NCBI GenBank assembly: GCA_902775345.1
Contig: CACYLW010000012.1
Location: 1 to 64,000 of the forward strand
Source: an uncultured Eubacteriales bacterium
GTDB taxonomy: Bacteria > Bacillota > Clostridia > Peptostreptococcales > Anaerovoracaceae
DNA: 64,000 nucleotides
Reading direction: 5' to 3'
In this document: piece by piece, positions 19,118 through 27,285 of the stretch
Layout of the letters: each line of letters begins with the position of its first letter
Numbering within the stretch: position 1 is the stretch's first letter
The notes under the pieces: generated by a model
Told to the model about the DNA's origin: nothing
Database searches by the model: none
Seen by the model: the letters and a program-made list of their open reading frames with translations, nothing else
Made by a program: the position numbers and the translations under genes

Positions 19118-22100
19118 TTAGCAATTAGATCTGAGCATAAACAGTCTTTTGGTCCTTCGAATCTCGTTCTCGACATAAACTGACGGAGCGATGTGGTCAT
19201 CGTACTGCAGACCGAATCCAAGCACCGGTCTGCGCGGGTTAGTCAGCACTGCGCCAAGTCTCCTGACTGTCAGCTTCTTTTCAAAAGTACTCTGATACTC
19301 TTGCTCCAGAACATGCAGGATATCTGCGGCATTCTCAAGACAGGTTATCGAATACTTTCGCATGCTCTCTGCATCTCCGTCATCTATGAAGCAAGGCTCT
19401 GCATATGGCAATATCAGATTTACAGAAGCATTGCCCTCTTTCGCAGGCGCATCCGGCCTTCTCTTTACAGCATACCATCCTGCACCCGCAGCGCTTGCTT
19501 CATGGTTTCTCTCATCTGAATGTCCTGTTTTTTTAATGTCCCTGTCATCTTCCGGGTTATCTATGCTGTCGCCTCCGATGAAAGGATAACAGTCACGTTC
19601 ATTGACCCACATGCTGATTGAAGGAATAAAGTATGCGCCTCGAACATCTCTTCCTCTAAGCCGCATGCTGTCAAGCGCCTTACCTGTAAGAAGACCGACT
19701 ATAACTTTGCGGACTTCTACATCATGCTTTCTGAGTATAGGATCTATCTTGTTGAGTCTCTGACCTGAATGGAGCAGATCGTCGATGAGCACAACCGGCC
19801 TTTCAAAAGACTTTATCGTTCTGGCCTGATCATCAAGTGTCTGGTACCCTCTTGACTCCCTGACATCAAAGCCTTTGAGGTCATTACGAAAATACTTCTC
19901 TGTTCTCATGGCTTTAGTGACAGTATTAGGCACCACAATGTCTGCGAGTGCCTTGCCGAAAGGTACAGCAAGATAAGGACCGCGCTTCCTATGCGGGTCA
20001 GGTAAGACAGACACTCCGTTCTCTTCCGCTACAAGATCGGCTATCTTGCTGTAGACAGCGCTTGTGTTGAAAGATAGAAGTAGCCTGCCAGGGTATATTT
20101 CTCTGAAAGTTCTAAGCAGTTTGGCATGTGCCTTGTCAAAAGCCCTCTGGACCCTCGGATTCTTATTTAGCGGAGATTTTACGACTGTATCGGCATCCTT
20201 GAAAATGGCTATAGGGTTCTTCATATCTACTGCATATACCGGATTATCAGCGTCAGAAGAAATATTGACAAACCCCTGATCCATCATTGTCTGTACTGCA
20301 AGAGGATCTGCTGCATTTCCGCACACAGGATGGAAAACAGCATAGGTGTAGTCTCTGGCCATAAGAGAAGTCAGCAGTTCTGTCAATAGTATCTGACGTA
20401 TATATGAAACACGTTCTCCGCCTGAAACAAAAAACGCTCCGATTACAGCTATCTCCCCTCCGGCATTACTTCTTATATGCGATGCGACTTCAATATCTCT
20501 GAATTCTTCGAGCAGGTCACTGGTCTTCAGTCTTCTTGCTCCAGCTACAGCTGACAGCCTTCCGTCCGCTGTTTCTATGATGACTTTTCTGAGATCCGGC
20601 CTTGTAAGATACTCTATAATCCTTTCCGAATTATCACTTATGCCACCGAGAGCAGAAGAGAAATATCCGCGCTTAGTCATTTCACCCGGATCATATGCTC
20701 TGATATTGAGTTCTCTGGCCTCCATTACGTATTTATCTGCCGGTTCCCTGACATACAGGTTCATATCATAAATATAGTTCTGTACAACAGGATCCACCAG
20801 ACTGGACACATCCCTGCCAAGATCTACATTCTCACGTATTTTAGTAGAGCTGATGTCTTCATAATACTTATCCAACTGCAGCTGCAGCACTTTAGCTGAT
20901 ATAGGGAATCCTTCTCCATCAGCTTCGATACGCTTAGCCTCACGTTCAAAAACTATGTGATTGAAGCCATGAATGGAATTCTCCTGCGGTTTTTTCTTAT
21001 AAGCAGATGCATTCATTACTACATCAGATCCGACCGCAATATATAGTTCCCTGCCTTCAAACAATTCTCTCAAACACCTTAGATCTGACGGGCTGGCAAT
21101 ATTTACAGATATGTCATCAGGGAATATGTATAATCCCTCTTCATCAGCAACTGACATGGCAAGAATGTTTCTTCTGACCATATGCGGTAATGTCTTTTTG
21201 GACCATGAAAACTCATCGATTGCAAGATAAACATCAATTCCCATATCCCTGATCGTAGTTGCGATTGCTTTATGCCCCAGACTGAATGGATCAAAAGTGC
21301 CCGGGAAAAACGCTGCAGGCTTCTCTGGCGCAGCAGCCATGTCTCCCTTCTCGGCCCTGTATTCCGAAATGAAACTGTAAACTGCTCCTATCGCTGATGC
21401 GTTATTGTAAAAGTCGAGTTCTTCGGCACTTGCCGCCTCAGGAAGGAATGTAAGCAACCTCTTAAAGCAGCATGCAGCCACATCAGCTTTATCATCCAGA
21501 GAAAGCATCTCACTTGCAAAAACATGCACGCAGAAAGTTCTAACTGCCTCTCTGGAAATGCCTTTTTTGTAATAAGCGCATCCTTTCATCAGCAGTCCAA
21601 GGATCCTGTCTCTTCTCTTTGTTTTTATTCCGTCATCTTCGTCAAAGCCGTATGTACCGTAATTCTCCGTCAGGACAGCTAAAGTATTAAGCGCAGCAGA
21701 TGCAGTCCTGTCGCTTCCTGAATTGAAGAGTCTTTCAAATTCACCCAGCGTCTCATCAAGCTCTTCAGGAGGCAAGTGCAGCATGACTCTTCCAAGATAG
21801 TCCGGGATCATCCCTGAGAATTGATAGTCCTCTATCTCCAGTCCGTTGTAAAGTTCGATAACGAGTTCATTAATCTGATCAGGACCCATCTTCTTTACAA
21901 CCTCGAGCAATGCTTCGCCGGCGGATTTACGTACAGTCACAGTCTCACTGACTTTGATCATGTTGGAGAAATGCGTAGCTATCTGCATCAATGTTCCATG
22001 AGCAGACACGCCTTCAGCCTCCTTACGCAGGATCGAGATGTTCGCCATTTTTATCACCCATGGGATATGGACCTTAAGGTCATCAAGAAAAATAGAAGAA

Positions 22101-24004
22101 AGTTTCTCATCGGAAATGACCCCGTTATCAATCCTGAGCAGATTTCTTTTGCGGGTATTGTATTCCGGCTCTTCAATAAAGCCATAAGCTCTTTCAACAG
22201 CAAGTGTTATAAGATCGGTACTTTGTCCGAACTTATTCCTGACGTTGCTGCAAAAAGATTTGACAGTATTAATAAAACTCTCGCTACATATCAATGGGTC
22301 TATTCTGAGCACCGTGATCATAAGAACGGTAAGTTTTTCTTCATCGCAGTTCTCTGCCAGGAGATATCCGGCAAGAATATCCAGATACCTGTGTCTGCAG
22401 GATACCTTGCAATTCTTTACAACAGAACGCACAAAGAAATCCGTGCTGCCTATGATCCACTTGCGGTGTATATCTGTAAACTTATGGTCAGGTTCGAGAA
22501 GCAGCTTTATATACTGCTCAAACATGCTAAGGTTGGTTACATTGTCATCAGGAGCAGGTATATCTTCCGGAAGTTCCTTTTTGTACTCCTTGCGATATTT
22601 TGCCACTATATACCCCATAGCATCAGCCGTCTGCTCGCGCAGATCGCTCTCATTATGAGCAAGCATCTCATAGAGAAATCTCAGCGCCATTCCCTTCTGA
22701 CTGTCTGTCATATATGTAGAATACCTCTTGAGGATATCTATATATGTACGGACATTTTTCCAGTCATGCTCACTGCGTGCAGCTTCAAGGAGACTCCCGA
22801 ACTGTCTGTCATCACTGAACCTGCTCATGACCCTGATGTTGTGATCTATGGCTCTGTATGATAACTGCCTTATGACTTCATCAGCCGGCAGCATCACTGT
22901 CTCCCGTTTGACAGGTATTGTTTTTCCCTCATATTCACGGGAATATTCATCAGTTTCATCTTCAATATATGTACTGACTCCGTGCTCAGTCATATAGCCT
23001 TCGAAGTCCTTCAGTTTCCGGTATACCTTTAAATATCTCTGCCTCTTGGCTTCGTCAACATTATCAAGTTTATTCAGTATGATATCGAAAGCCTCTTTCA
23101 GACTATAGAAGTGTATTATCTCTTTATCATTTTCGCGCGTGCTTTTGGTTCTGAAATCCGCATATATAAGCAGCAGTGACTCAACAGAAAGATTGTCCAG
23201 TTCGAGGTCCCATGTCGAATGATTAGCGGCTATATGAGCTATCTGCATGAGCCCATACCGCTCCAGGCAACGGTCTGTATAATAGTAATGAAGATATGGA
23301 ACACGTCTCTCTTCACGTTTACGGCATCCATACTTGCCAATATCGTGGGTAGCTGCAGCTGCGGAAACCAGTCCAAGATCTACTGGCACCCCAGACCTGT
23401 GTAACTGTCGGGCAATATACATCGCAACATAATGAACACCGCTCACGTGTCCCAGTGTATTGAAAGAAGTGATCTCCGCGCCTATACGCATAAACTCGTA
23501 GATATAATTATCACGTATTACCCTCTTCATTCTCAGGTATTCACGAGTAAATCCATTTTCATCAATCTCGCTGTCTGAGAGAATCAGCATGTCACGTCTA
23601 GGGTCAAACGGGCAATTCTTTCTTTCATACTCATATACGCCGCGCAGGAATCTCAGCAAGCATATTCTACTGACTGTTATTCTTTCATTTGTGTGTGGCG
23701 CTTCGAGATGAGGAAAAAGCACACTTCTGAGATACAGATATGTATTCATGAGCCATCCCTCATCAGGCTCATCCTCATCCACATCAAAAAAGCATTTTCC
23801 CGCAGTCTTTTTCCAAACTACAAGAATGTCCTCTGCTCTGATTCTTCCCCTATCATCTGTAAGCTCAAGAAGCATGGAAGCTGCATCATAAAACACAGGC
23901 CTGAAATTTCTGATATCTTCTCTGCTGATACCTGCAAGCCTGAGCCAGCTCCGGTCACAATAAGACTTAACTAGTTCCTGCTGCAACAATTCATAATTAC
24001 TCAT
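19118..24004 (-). CDS. Giant HD / NMNAT-like / phosphoribosyltransferase fusion
   Basis: This is a single open frame of 1628 residues. An N-terminal region of unknown fold (1-165) is followed by an HD phosphohydrolase-like domain with H186, H191, the THD doublet at 219-221 and D283. A helical, HEAT-like region spans about 360-890. A nucleotidylyltransferase domain of the NadD/CoaD type follows, with PGTFDPFSLGH (901-911) and ISSTKIREN (1051-1059). About 1090-1260 resembles a GNAT fold (weak). A phosphoribosyltransferase domain then has the PRPP loop VVLIDDLLHSGQR at 1404-1416, and the tail is unassigned. Key motifs of all three recognised enzymatic domains are intact. NadD paired with an HD protein (YqeK) is known in Firmicutes, so nicotinamide-nucleotide or dinucleotide metabolism is a reasonable guess, not a demonstrated role. 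The start overlaps the lysR stop by 8 nt. Confidence 0.8.
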   Translation of the reverse strand: MSNYELLQQELVKSYCDRSWLRLAGISREDIRNFRPVFYDAASMLLELTDDRGRIRAEDILVVWKKTAGKCFFDVDEDEPDEGWLMNTYLYLRSVLFPHLEAPHTNERITVSRICLLRFLRGVYEYERKNCPFDPRRDMLILSDSEIDENGFTREYLRMKRVIRDNYIYEFMRIGAEITSFNTLGHVSGVHYVAMYIARQLHRSGVPVDLGLVSAAAATHDIGKYGCRKREERRVPYLHYYYTDRCLERYGLMQIAHIAANHSTWDLELDNLSVESLLLIYADFRTKSTRENDKEIIHFYSLKEAFDIILNKLDNVDEAKRQRYLKVYRKLKDFEGYMTEHGVSTYIEDETDEYSREYEGKTIPVKRETVMLPADEVIRQLSYRAIDHNIRVMSRFSDDRQFGSLLEAARSEHDWKNVRTYIDILKRYSTYMTDSQKGMALRFLYEMLAHNESDLREQTADAMGYIVAKYRKEYKKELPEDIPAPDDNVTNLSMFEQYIKLLLEPDHKFTDIHRKWIIGSTDFFVRSVVKNCKVSCRHRYLDILAGYLLAENCDEEKLTVLMITVLRIDPLICSESFINTVKSFCSNVRNKFGQSTDLITLAVERAYGFIEEPEYNTRKRNLLRIDNGVISDEKLSSIFLDDLKVHIPWVIKMANISILRKEAEGVSAHGTLMQIATHFSNMIKVSETVTVRKSAGEALLEVVKKMGPDQINELVIELYNGLEIEDYQFSGMIPDYLGRVMLHLPPEELDETLGEFERLFNSGSDRTASAALNTLAVLTENYGTYGFDEDDGIKTKRRDRILGLLMKGCAYYKKGISREAVRTFCVHVFASEMLSLDDKADVAACCFKRLLTFLPEAASAEELDFYNNASAIGAVYSFISEYRAEKGDMAAAPEKPAAFFPGTFDPFSLGHKAIATTIRDMGIDVYLAIDEFSWSKKTLPHMVRRNILAMSVADEEGLYIFPDDISVNIASPSDLRCLRELFEGRELYIAVGSDVVMNASAYKKKPQENSIHGFNHIVFEREAKRIEADGEGFPISAKVLQLQLDKYYEDISSTKIRENVDLGRDVSSLVDPVVQNYIYDMNLYVREPADKYVMEARELNIRAYDPGEMTKRGYFSSALGGISDNSERIIEYLTRPDLRKVIIETADGRLSAVAGARRLKTSDLLEEFRDIEVASHIRSNAGGEIAVIGAFFVSGGERVSYIRQILLTELLTSLMARDYTYAVFHPVCGNAADPLAVQTMMDQGFVNISSDADNPVYAVDMKNPIAIFKDADTVVKSPLNKNPRVQRAFDKAHAKLLRTFREIYPGRLLLSFNTSAVYSKIADLVAEENGVSVLPDPHRKRGPYLAVPFGKALADIVVPNTVTKAMRTEKYFRNDLKGFDVRESRGYQTLDDQARTIKSFERPVVLIDDLLHSGQRLNKIDPILRKHDVEVRKVIVGLLTGKALDSMRLRGRDVRGAYFIPSISMWVNERDCYPFIGGDSIDNPEDDRDIKKTGHSDERNHEASAAGAGWYAVKRRPDAPAKEGNASVNLILPYAEPCFIDDGDAESMRKYSITCLENAADILHVLEQEYQSTFEKKLTVRRLGAVLTNPRRPVLGFGLQYDDHIAPSVYVENEIRRTKRLFMLRSNC

Positions 24005-24887
24005 AATACTCTTCCACCAGTTCTTTCACAAAGTCTATAAAGTATTCTTCTATGGAAGGAAGTGGATGCCCTTTTCTCCACACGAACAGATACTCAATTG
24101 TTTTATCCTCTCCCTCAAGCTCTCTGAAAACGAGATAATCATTAGGAATATACGCCGTTCTCGGAAAAATGCTTATCCCTACCATTTTCCCGGCGAGAGC
24201 CGCAGCATCCAGGTAACTGTCCATCTCGCAGACGATTCTCGGTTCAGCTCCCACCTCCCTGAACCACCTGTATATAGTATCAATAAACGCTTTTCTGCTT
24301 GGGACGATGAGGCTTTCACCTTCCAAATCCGTAATTTTTATCTCATTGCCTCCGTACTCTGCAAGAGGATGGGATTTATTCATTAGTGCTGCAATACGCT
24401 CTTCTCCTACATGGAAACTGTGAAGGAGCGAATAATCACATGGCGAAGTTATGACAGCAAGGCTAATAAGCCCGCTCCTCATTTTTTCCAGCAGATCATC
24501 TGTGCTTCCATCCAGTATGCGAAACCTGATATTGGGATGGATGTTGAGGAATCCAACGAACCACTCCGCTGCGATGTCAGGAGCCATACCCTCTACAAGA
24601 CCTATGGATATAGTGCCTCTCACGCCTTCACCCATAGAATGTATCTCTGACTTAGTCTTATCTGTCAGACTGATTATTTCTTTGGCTCTCCTGTAAAGAA
24701 GCTGTCCGCACTCAGTCAGCTTTAACCGTCTATTGCCTCTAATGAATAATTGTGTGCCGAGTTCTGCCTCAAGACCTTTGATCTGCGCACTCAGCGGAGG
24801 CTGGCTCATATGCAGTTTTTCTGCGGCTTTTGTAATGTTCAGTTCCTCTGCAACAGTAATGAAATATTGTAAAGATCTTATATCCAT
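23997..24887 (-). CDS. LysR-family transcriptional regulator
   Basis: The N-terminal winged helix-turn-helix (about residues 1-60; MDIRSLQYFITVAEELN, then KLHMSQPPLSAQIKGLE) is typical of LysR regulators. The remainder is a periplasmic-binding-protein-like effector domain. I chose the ATG at 24887 (296 residues), which has AAAGGG about 8 nt upstream, over an in-frame TTG 30 nt earlier. Unusually for LysR proteins, which are often divergent from their targets, it is first in line with the target-like genes and overlaps the next gene by 8 nt, so it is probably co-transcribed and autoregulated. The effector is unknown. Confidence 0.9.
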   Translation of the reverse strand: MDIRSLQYFITVAEELNITKAAEKLHMSQPPLSAQIKGLEAELGTQLFIRGNRRLKLTECGQLLYRRAKEIISLTDKTKSEIHSMGEGVRGTISIGLVEGMAPDIAAEWFVGFLNIHPNIRFRILDGSTDDLLEKMRSGLISLAVITSPCDYSLLHSFHVGEERIAALMNKSHPLAEYGGNEIKITDLEGESLIVPSRKAFIDTIYRWFREVGAEPRIVCEMDSYLDAAALAGKMVGISIFPRTAYIPNDYLVFRELEGEDKTIEYLFVWRKGHPLPSIEEYFIDFVKELVEEYYE

Positions 24888-25034
24888 TCCGTTATCCCTT
24901 TTTATTTTGTTCACCAACTTATCTCATCACTTTACAAAAACATCGTGAGTTAAAGATACAATCGAATTTTTACCCTTTAAAATACATATTACATTGGTGC
25001 TACTATACGAATTTCATATGATTTGACTCTATGC

Positions 25035-25139
25035 TGCTCATTCATCGATGGTAAAAAGTTCAACGACAACAAAGGAGCTTACGCCAGATTCCGCAGGTTA
25101 TCTGATGAGATCTGCATCGAGAATGGACTGTCTTCTTAG
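25035..25139 (+). pseudogene. Relaxase (MobA) fragment
   Basis: Thirty-four codons and a TAG, with no start and no gene around them. The translation from FIDGKKFNDN to the stop matches residues 144-174 of the intact relaxase at 34764-36137 at 26 of 31 positions. The segment lies immediately after the HUH motif of the relaxase. It is a decayed remnant of a related mobilizable element. Confidence 0.85.
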
Positions 25140-25229
25140 CTCTATTCTCGAATACCCATGGGACTTTTCAGGGCAAATCTTAAAAATGTAACAGTTCAGA
25201 TCCCATCTGTAACAGAAAATTCCACGAAA

Positions 25230-25260
25230 AAAGCCCGAAATCATTGAAATCTCGGGCTTT
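25230..25260 (+). terminator. Terminator-like hairpin in the element scar
   Basis: AAAGCCCGA (25230-25238) pairs with TCGGGCTTT (25252-25260) across a 13-nt loop. It resembles in form the hairpin directly after the intact integrase (37572-37605), and I read it as the right end of a lost related element. It is downstream of no intact plus-strand gene. Confidence 0.55.
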
Positions 25261-25270
25261 AATCGTACAA

Positions 25271-25330
25271 ACGTTGAAAATTCAAGGAGGAAAAGCGCCG
25301 TCCACGTTTGTACCCGGTATTGTACCCAAA
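25271..25330 (+). repeat. Copy of mobile-element left-end sequence
   Basis: These 60 nt match 29451-29510, the inner flank of the left att site of the intact element, at 50 of 60 positions without gaps. Both contain two TGTACC words 12 bp apart. Both also stay open when translated (ending in a V-P-x-x-V-P-K pattern and a stop), so the sequence may instead be the decayed C-terminus of an integrase. The rest of 24888-25369 holds the LysR promoter region and no gene. Confidence 0.65.
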
Positions 25331-25369
25331 CCAGTTTGAATCCTTTATTGATTATCTATATTCTCTGCC

Positions 25370-26626
25370 TCAAATCATATTGTTTTCCCAGAATACCACC
25401 GCATCATTGATCCAGCCTTCCGCTTCTGTCCCTGTTCCAAGGCCGAAACCGTGCGGCAGCCCTTTATATGCATGAAACTCAGTAGGTATCCCTTGCTTTG
25501 ACATGGCATCAAGTCTGGCTTTCATCGTGCGCCAGTTTGCAATGCCATCACCGGTCCCTACTGCACTGTATGTAGGCGGCTCATATCCTGTCACTTCTGA
25601 AAGGCCGGTATAATTAACGATGACAGCAGCAGGATGCGGATATACTTTCTCACCAAAGTATTCCGTACCGTATGTTCCAACCCAGTCTGCCATTCTTCCG
25701 CCAGCTGATCCACCCCACAGAGAGTAACCATCGGTATCAACTTCCAGCTCATCCGAATGCTCAAAGATAAAAGTGATGGCTCTCGAAAGGTCTTCGCAGG
25801 CCGTCTGCCACCCGGGTCTGTATATGAGGGCAAAAGCATTGTAGCCTTTCTTCGACAGTTCGAGAGCATGCGGAAAACTGTCATGCATCGCCCCAACATA
25901 TGCGAATCCTCCCCCGGCATTACATACAGCGAACTTTTCTCCGGGATCGCCATTAAAGAAGAACAGCCCCGTGTCTTTCTTTGCAGGATCCGCCTTCTTC
26001 TCTGCTTCAGTATAGATGTCATAAAATATGACGTCCCCATTCTCCGCATGTGTCTTCATGTAATTGCAGATCTCTACGGTTTTGCCCGGGTCAATGTAGT
26101 TGTACCATGTCAGTCTGAGATCACCCAGAGTGCTGCCGCTCATGTATCCGCTGTTTACAGGAAAGATAAGTCTGCCGTAGTCTCCGAAAGCGGGGTCATC
26201 TGCAACATCTGCTATCGCAGTTCCCTTTGAATAATAGTCTTTTATCTCCGTACCGGACGAGCTGCGCCCGGCATCTGCTTCCGATGAGTTATATTCTATA
26301 TCTTCAAAGAACACCGGCAGTGCGTTATAAAGGTATTCCCTGACCGCGTCAAAATCATGATATCCCCCGTCCTTCTGGTAGAAAACATAATGATCCGGTG
26401 TGAAAATGTCGCTTCGTGACAGCATCTCATCTGCCATATCGATGCTCTGGCTCTTTACCGCATCATTCGTTCCGACTGCATAATAATCAGCCAGCTGATC
26501 CGCTGTTGCCCACTTTTTATTCTCAACTATTTCTCTCTGAAGGATAGGCAGCATCGCATATCCCCCGCCGAACATCATGGCCCCGATTTTTGTAAAGGTC
26601 AGATACAGATCAATCAAAATGTGCAT
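25370..26626 (-). CDS. Chimera: chromate-transporter N-terminus fused to an esterase
   Basis: Residues 1-52 (for example FTKIGAMMFGGGYAMLPI, then a DQLADYYAVG end) read as the first helix and loop of a CHR-family chromate transporter. From residue 53 on the protein is an alpha/beta-hydrolase of the BD-FAE/acetyl-esterase type: oxyanion GGG at 238-240, nucleophile S307 in GGSAGG, D360 and H392 in LPHGFG. The join is in frame and coincides with the point where ChrA would continue to its next conserved motif. Hydrolases of this type often carry a secretion signal, and here that end appears to have been replaced. I infer a deletion fusion. The catalytic part looks complete, but activity and location are uncertain. 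Confidence 0.75.
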   Translation of the reverse strand: MHILIDLYLTFTKIGAMMFGGGYAMLPILQREIVENKKWATADQLADYYAVGTNDAVKSQSIDMADEMLSRSDIFTPDHYVFYQKDGGYHDFDAVREYLYNALPVFFEDIEYNSSEADAGRSSSGTEIKDYYSKGTAIADVADDPAFGDYGRLIFPVNSGYMSGSTLGDLRLTWYNYIDPGKTVEICNYMKTHAENGDVIFYDIYTEAEKKADPAKKDTGLFFFNGDPGEKFAVCNAGGGFAYVGAMHDSFPHALELSKKGYNAFALIYRPGWQTACEDLSRAITFIFEHSDELEVDTDGYSLWGGSAGGRMADWVGTYGTEYFGEKVYPHPAAVIVNYTGLSEVTGYEPPTYSAVGTGDGIANWRTMKARLDAMSKQGIPTEFHAYKGLPHGFGLGTGTEAEGWINDAVVFWENNMI

Positions 26627-26701
26627 TGATTGTTTCTCCTTTGTCTTTTGCTGTTGTGTTGCAACATAAATGTTTCTTTTCTTCGTTATGCACGTTTCTA
26701 T

Positions 26702-27043
26702 TTAAATCAGTCTCGCGTTCATCTTGTGCTCCGGGTGATACTTAAGACGAACAAACTGACCTTCTTTCAGCCCGGCTGTAGGATTTGATATTATCCCTTC
26801 AATTTCTTCCCCGTCTTCCGTACGGTATTTTGCATAATAGATGAAAGTGATGTCTTCTGTTCCACCCTCATCCTCTATACGCGAGATCACTCCTGTGGTT
26901 TCTATCCCATTTTCCTCGATCTGCTTTTTCATATTTCGGGAGATAAAACAAATGATTGCGCATATCACGATAAATACAGCCCAGATAATAATCCCTTTTG
27001 CATCCATAATCTTCTTAATCATCATATGGCTCATCGCCACCAA
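26702..27043 (-). CDS. Small membrane protein, DUF3592-like
   Basis: This is a 113-residue protein with one clear membrane segment (about 17-35, GIIIWAVFIVICAIICFI). A basic stretch and a compact beta-rich domain follow, containing TTGVISRIEDE and VRLKYHPEHK, the pattern of DUF3592 proteins. Several ATGs lie close together (residues 1, 4, 7, 8), so the start is uncertain. It lies 75 nt before the chimeric esterase gene and may be co-transcribed. No function can be assigned. Confidence 0.6.
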   Translation of the reverse strand: MVAMSHMMIKKIMDAKGIIIWAVFIVICAIICFISRNMKKQIEENGIETTGVISRIEDEGGTEDITFIYYAKYRTEDGEEIEGIISNPTAGLKEGQFVRLKYHPEHKMNARLI

Positions 27044-27168
27044 ATACGCTAATGAACGTCTTTATAATAACACATTGACTGGTAATCAATTAAGCATTAT
27101 AGAGTTGACTGCAGCAAAACCGCGAATCCTGCACCTCCCGGGGAGCAGCATGGATCAAGCCCCATTAT

Positions 27169-27197
27169 TTGACAATGACGTAACTTTGTGGTAAAAC
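27169..27197 (+). promoter_or_regulatory. Probable promoter of the amylase gene
   Basis: TTGACA at 27169-27174, a 17-bp spacer and TAAAAC at 27192-27197. The -35 element is perfect and the -10 element weak. It lies about 90 bp before the amylase ATG, which has a GAAGG ribosome binding site. Confidence 0.5.
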
Positions 27198-27285
27198 GTG
27201 CAACTGTATTTTTATTATTGAACTTTTTTCTGCGACAGACATGGAAAAATATGACTTCGCAGATTGATATATAGAAGGTAACACT

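Noticed and set aside
21821..22861. A 346-codon open frame on the plus strand inside the giant fusion gene
   Set aside because: It lies antisense to the helical region of the fusion, has low-complexity composition and no signals; I treat it as a shadow.
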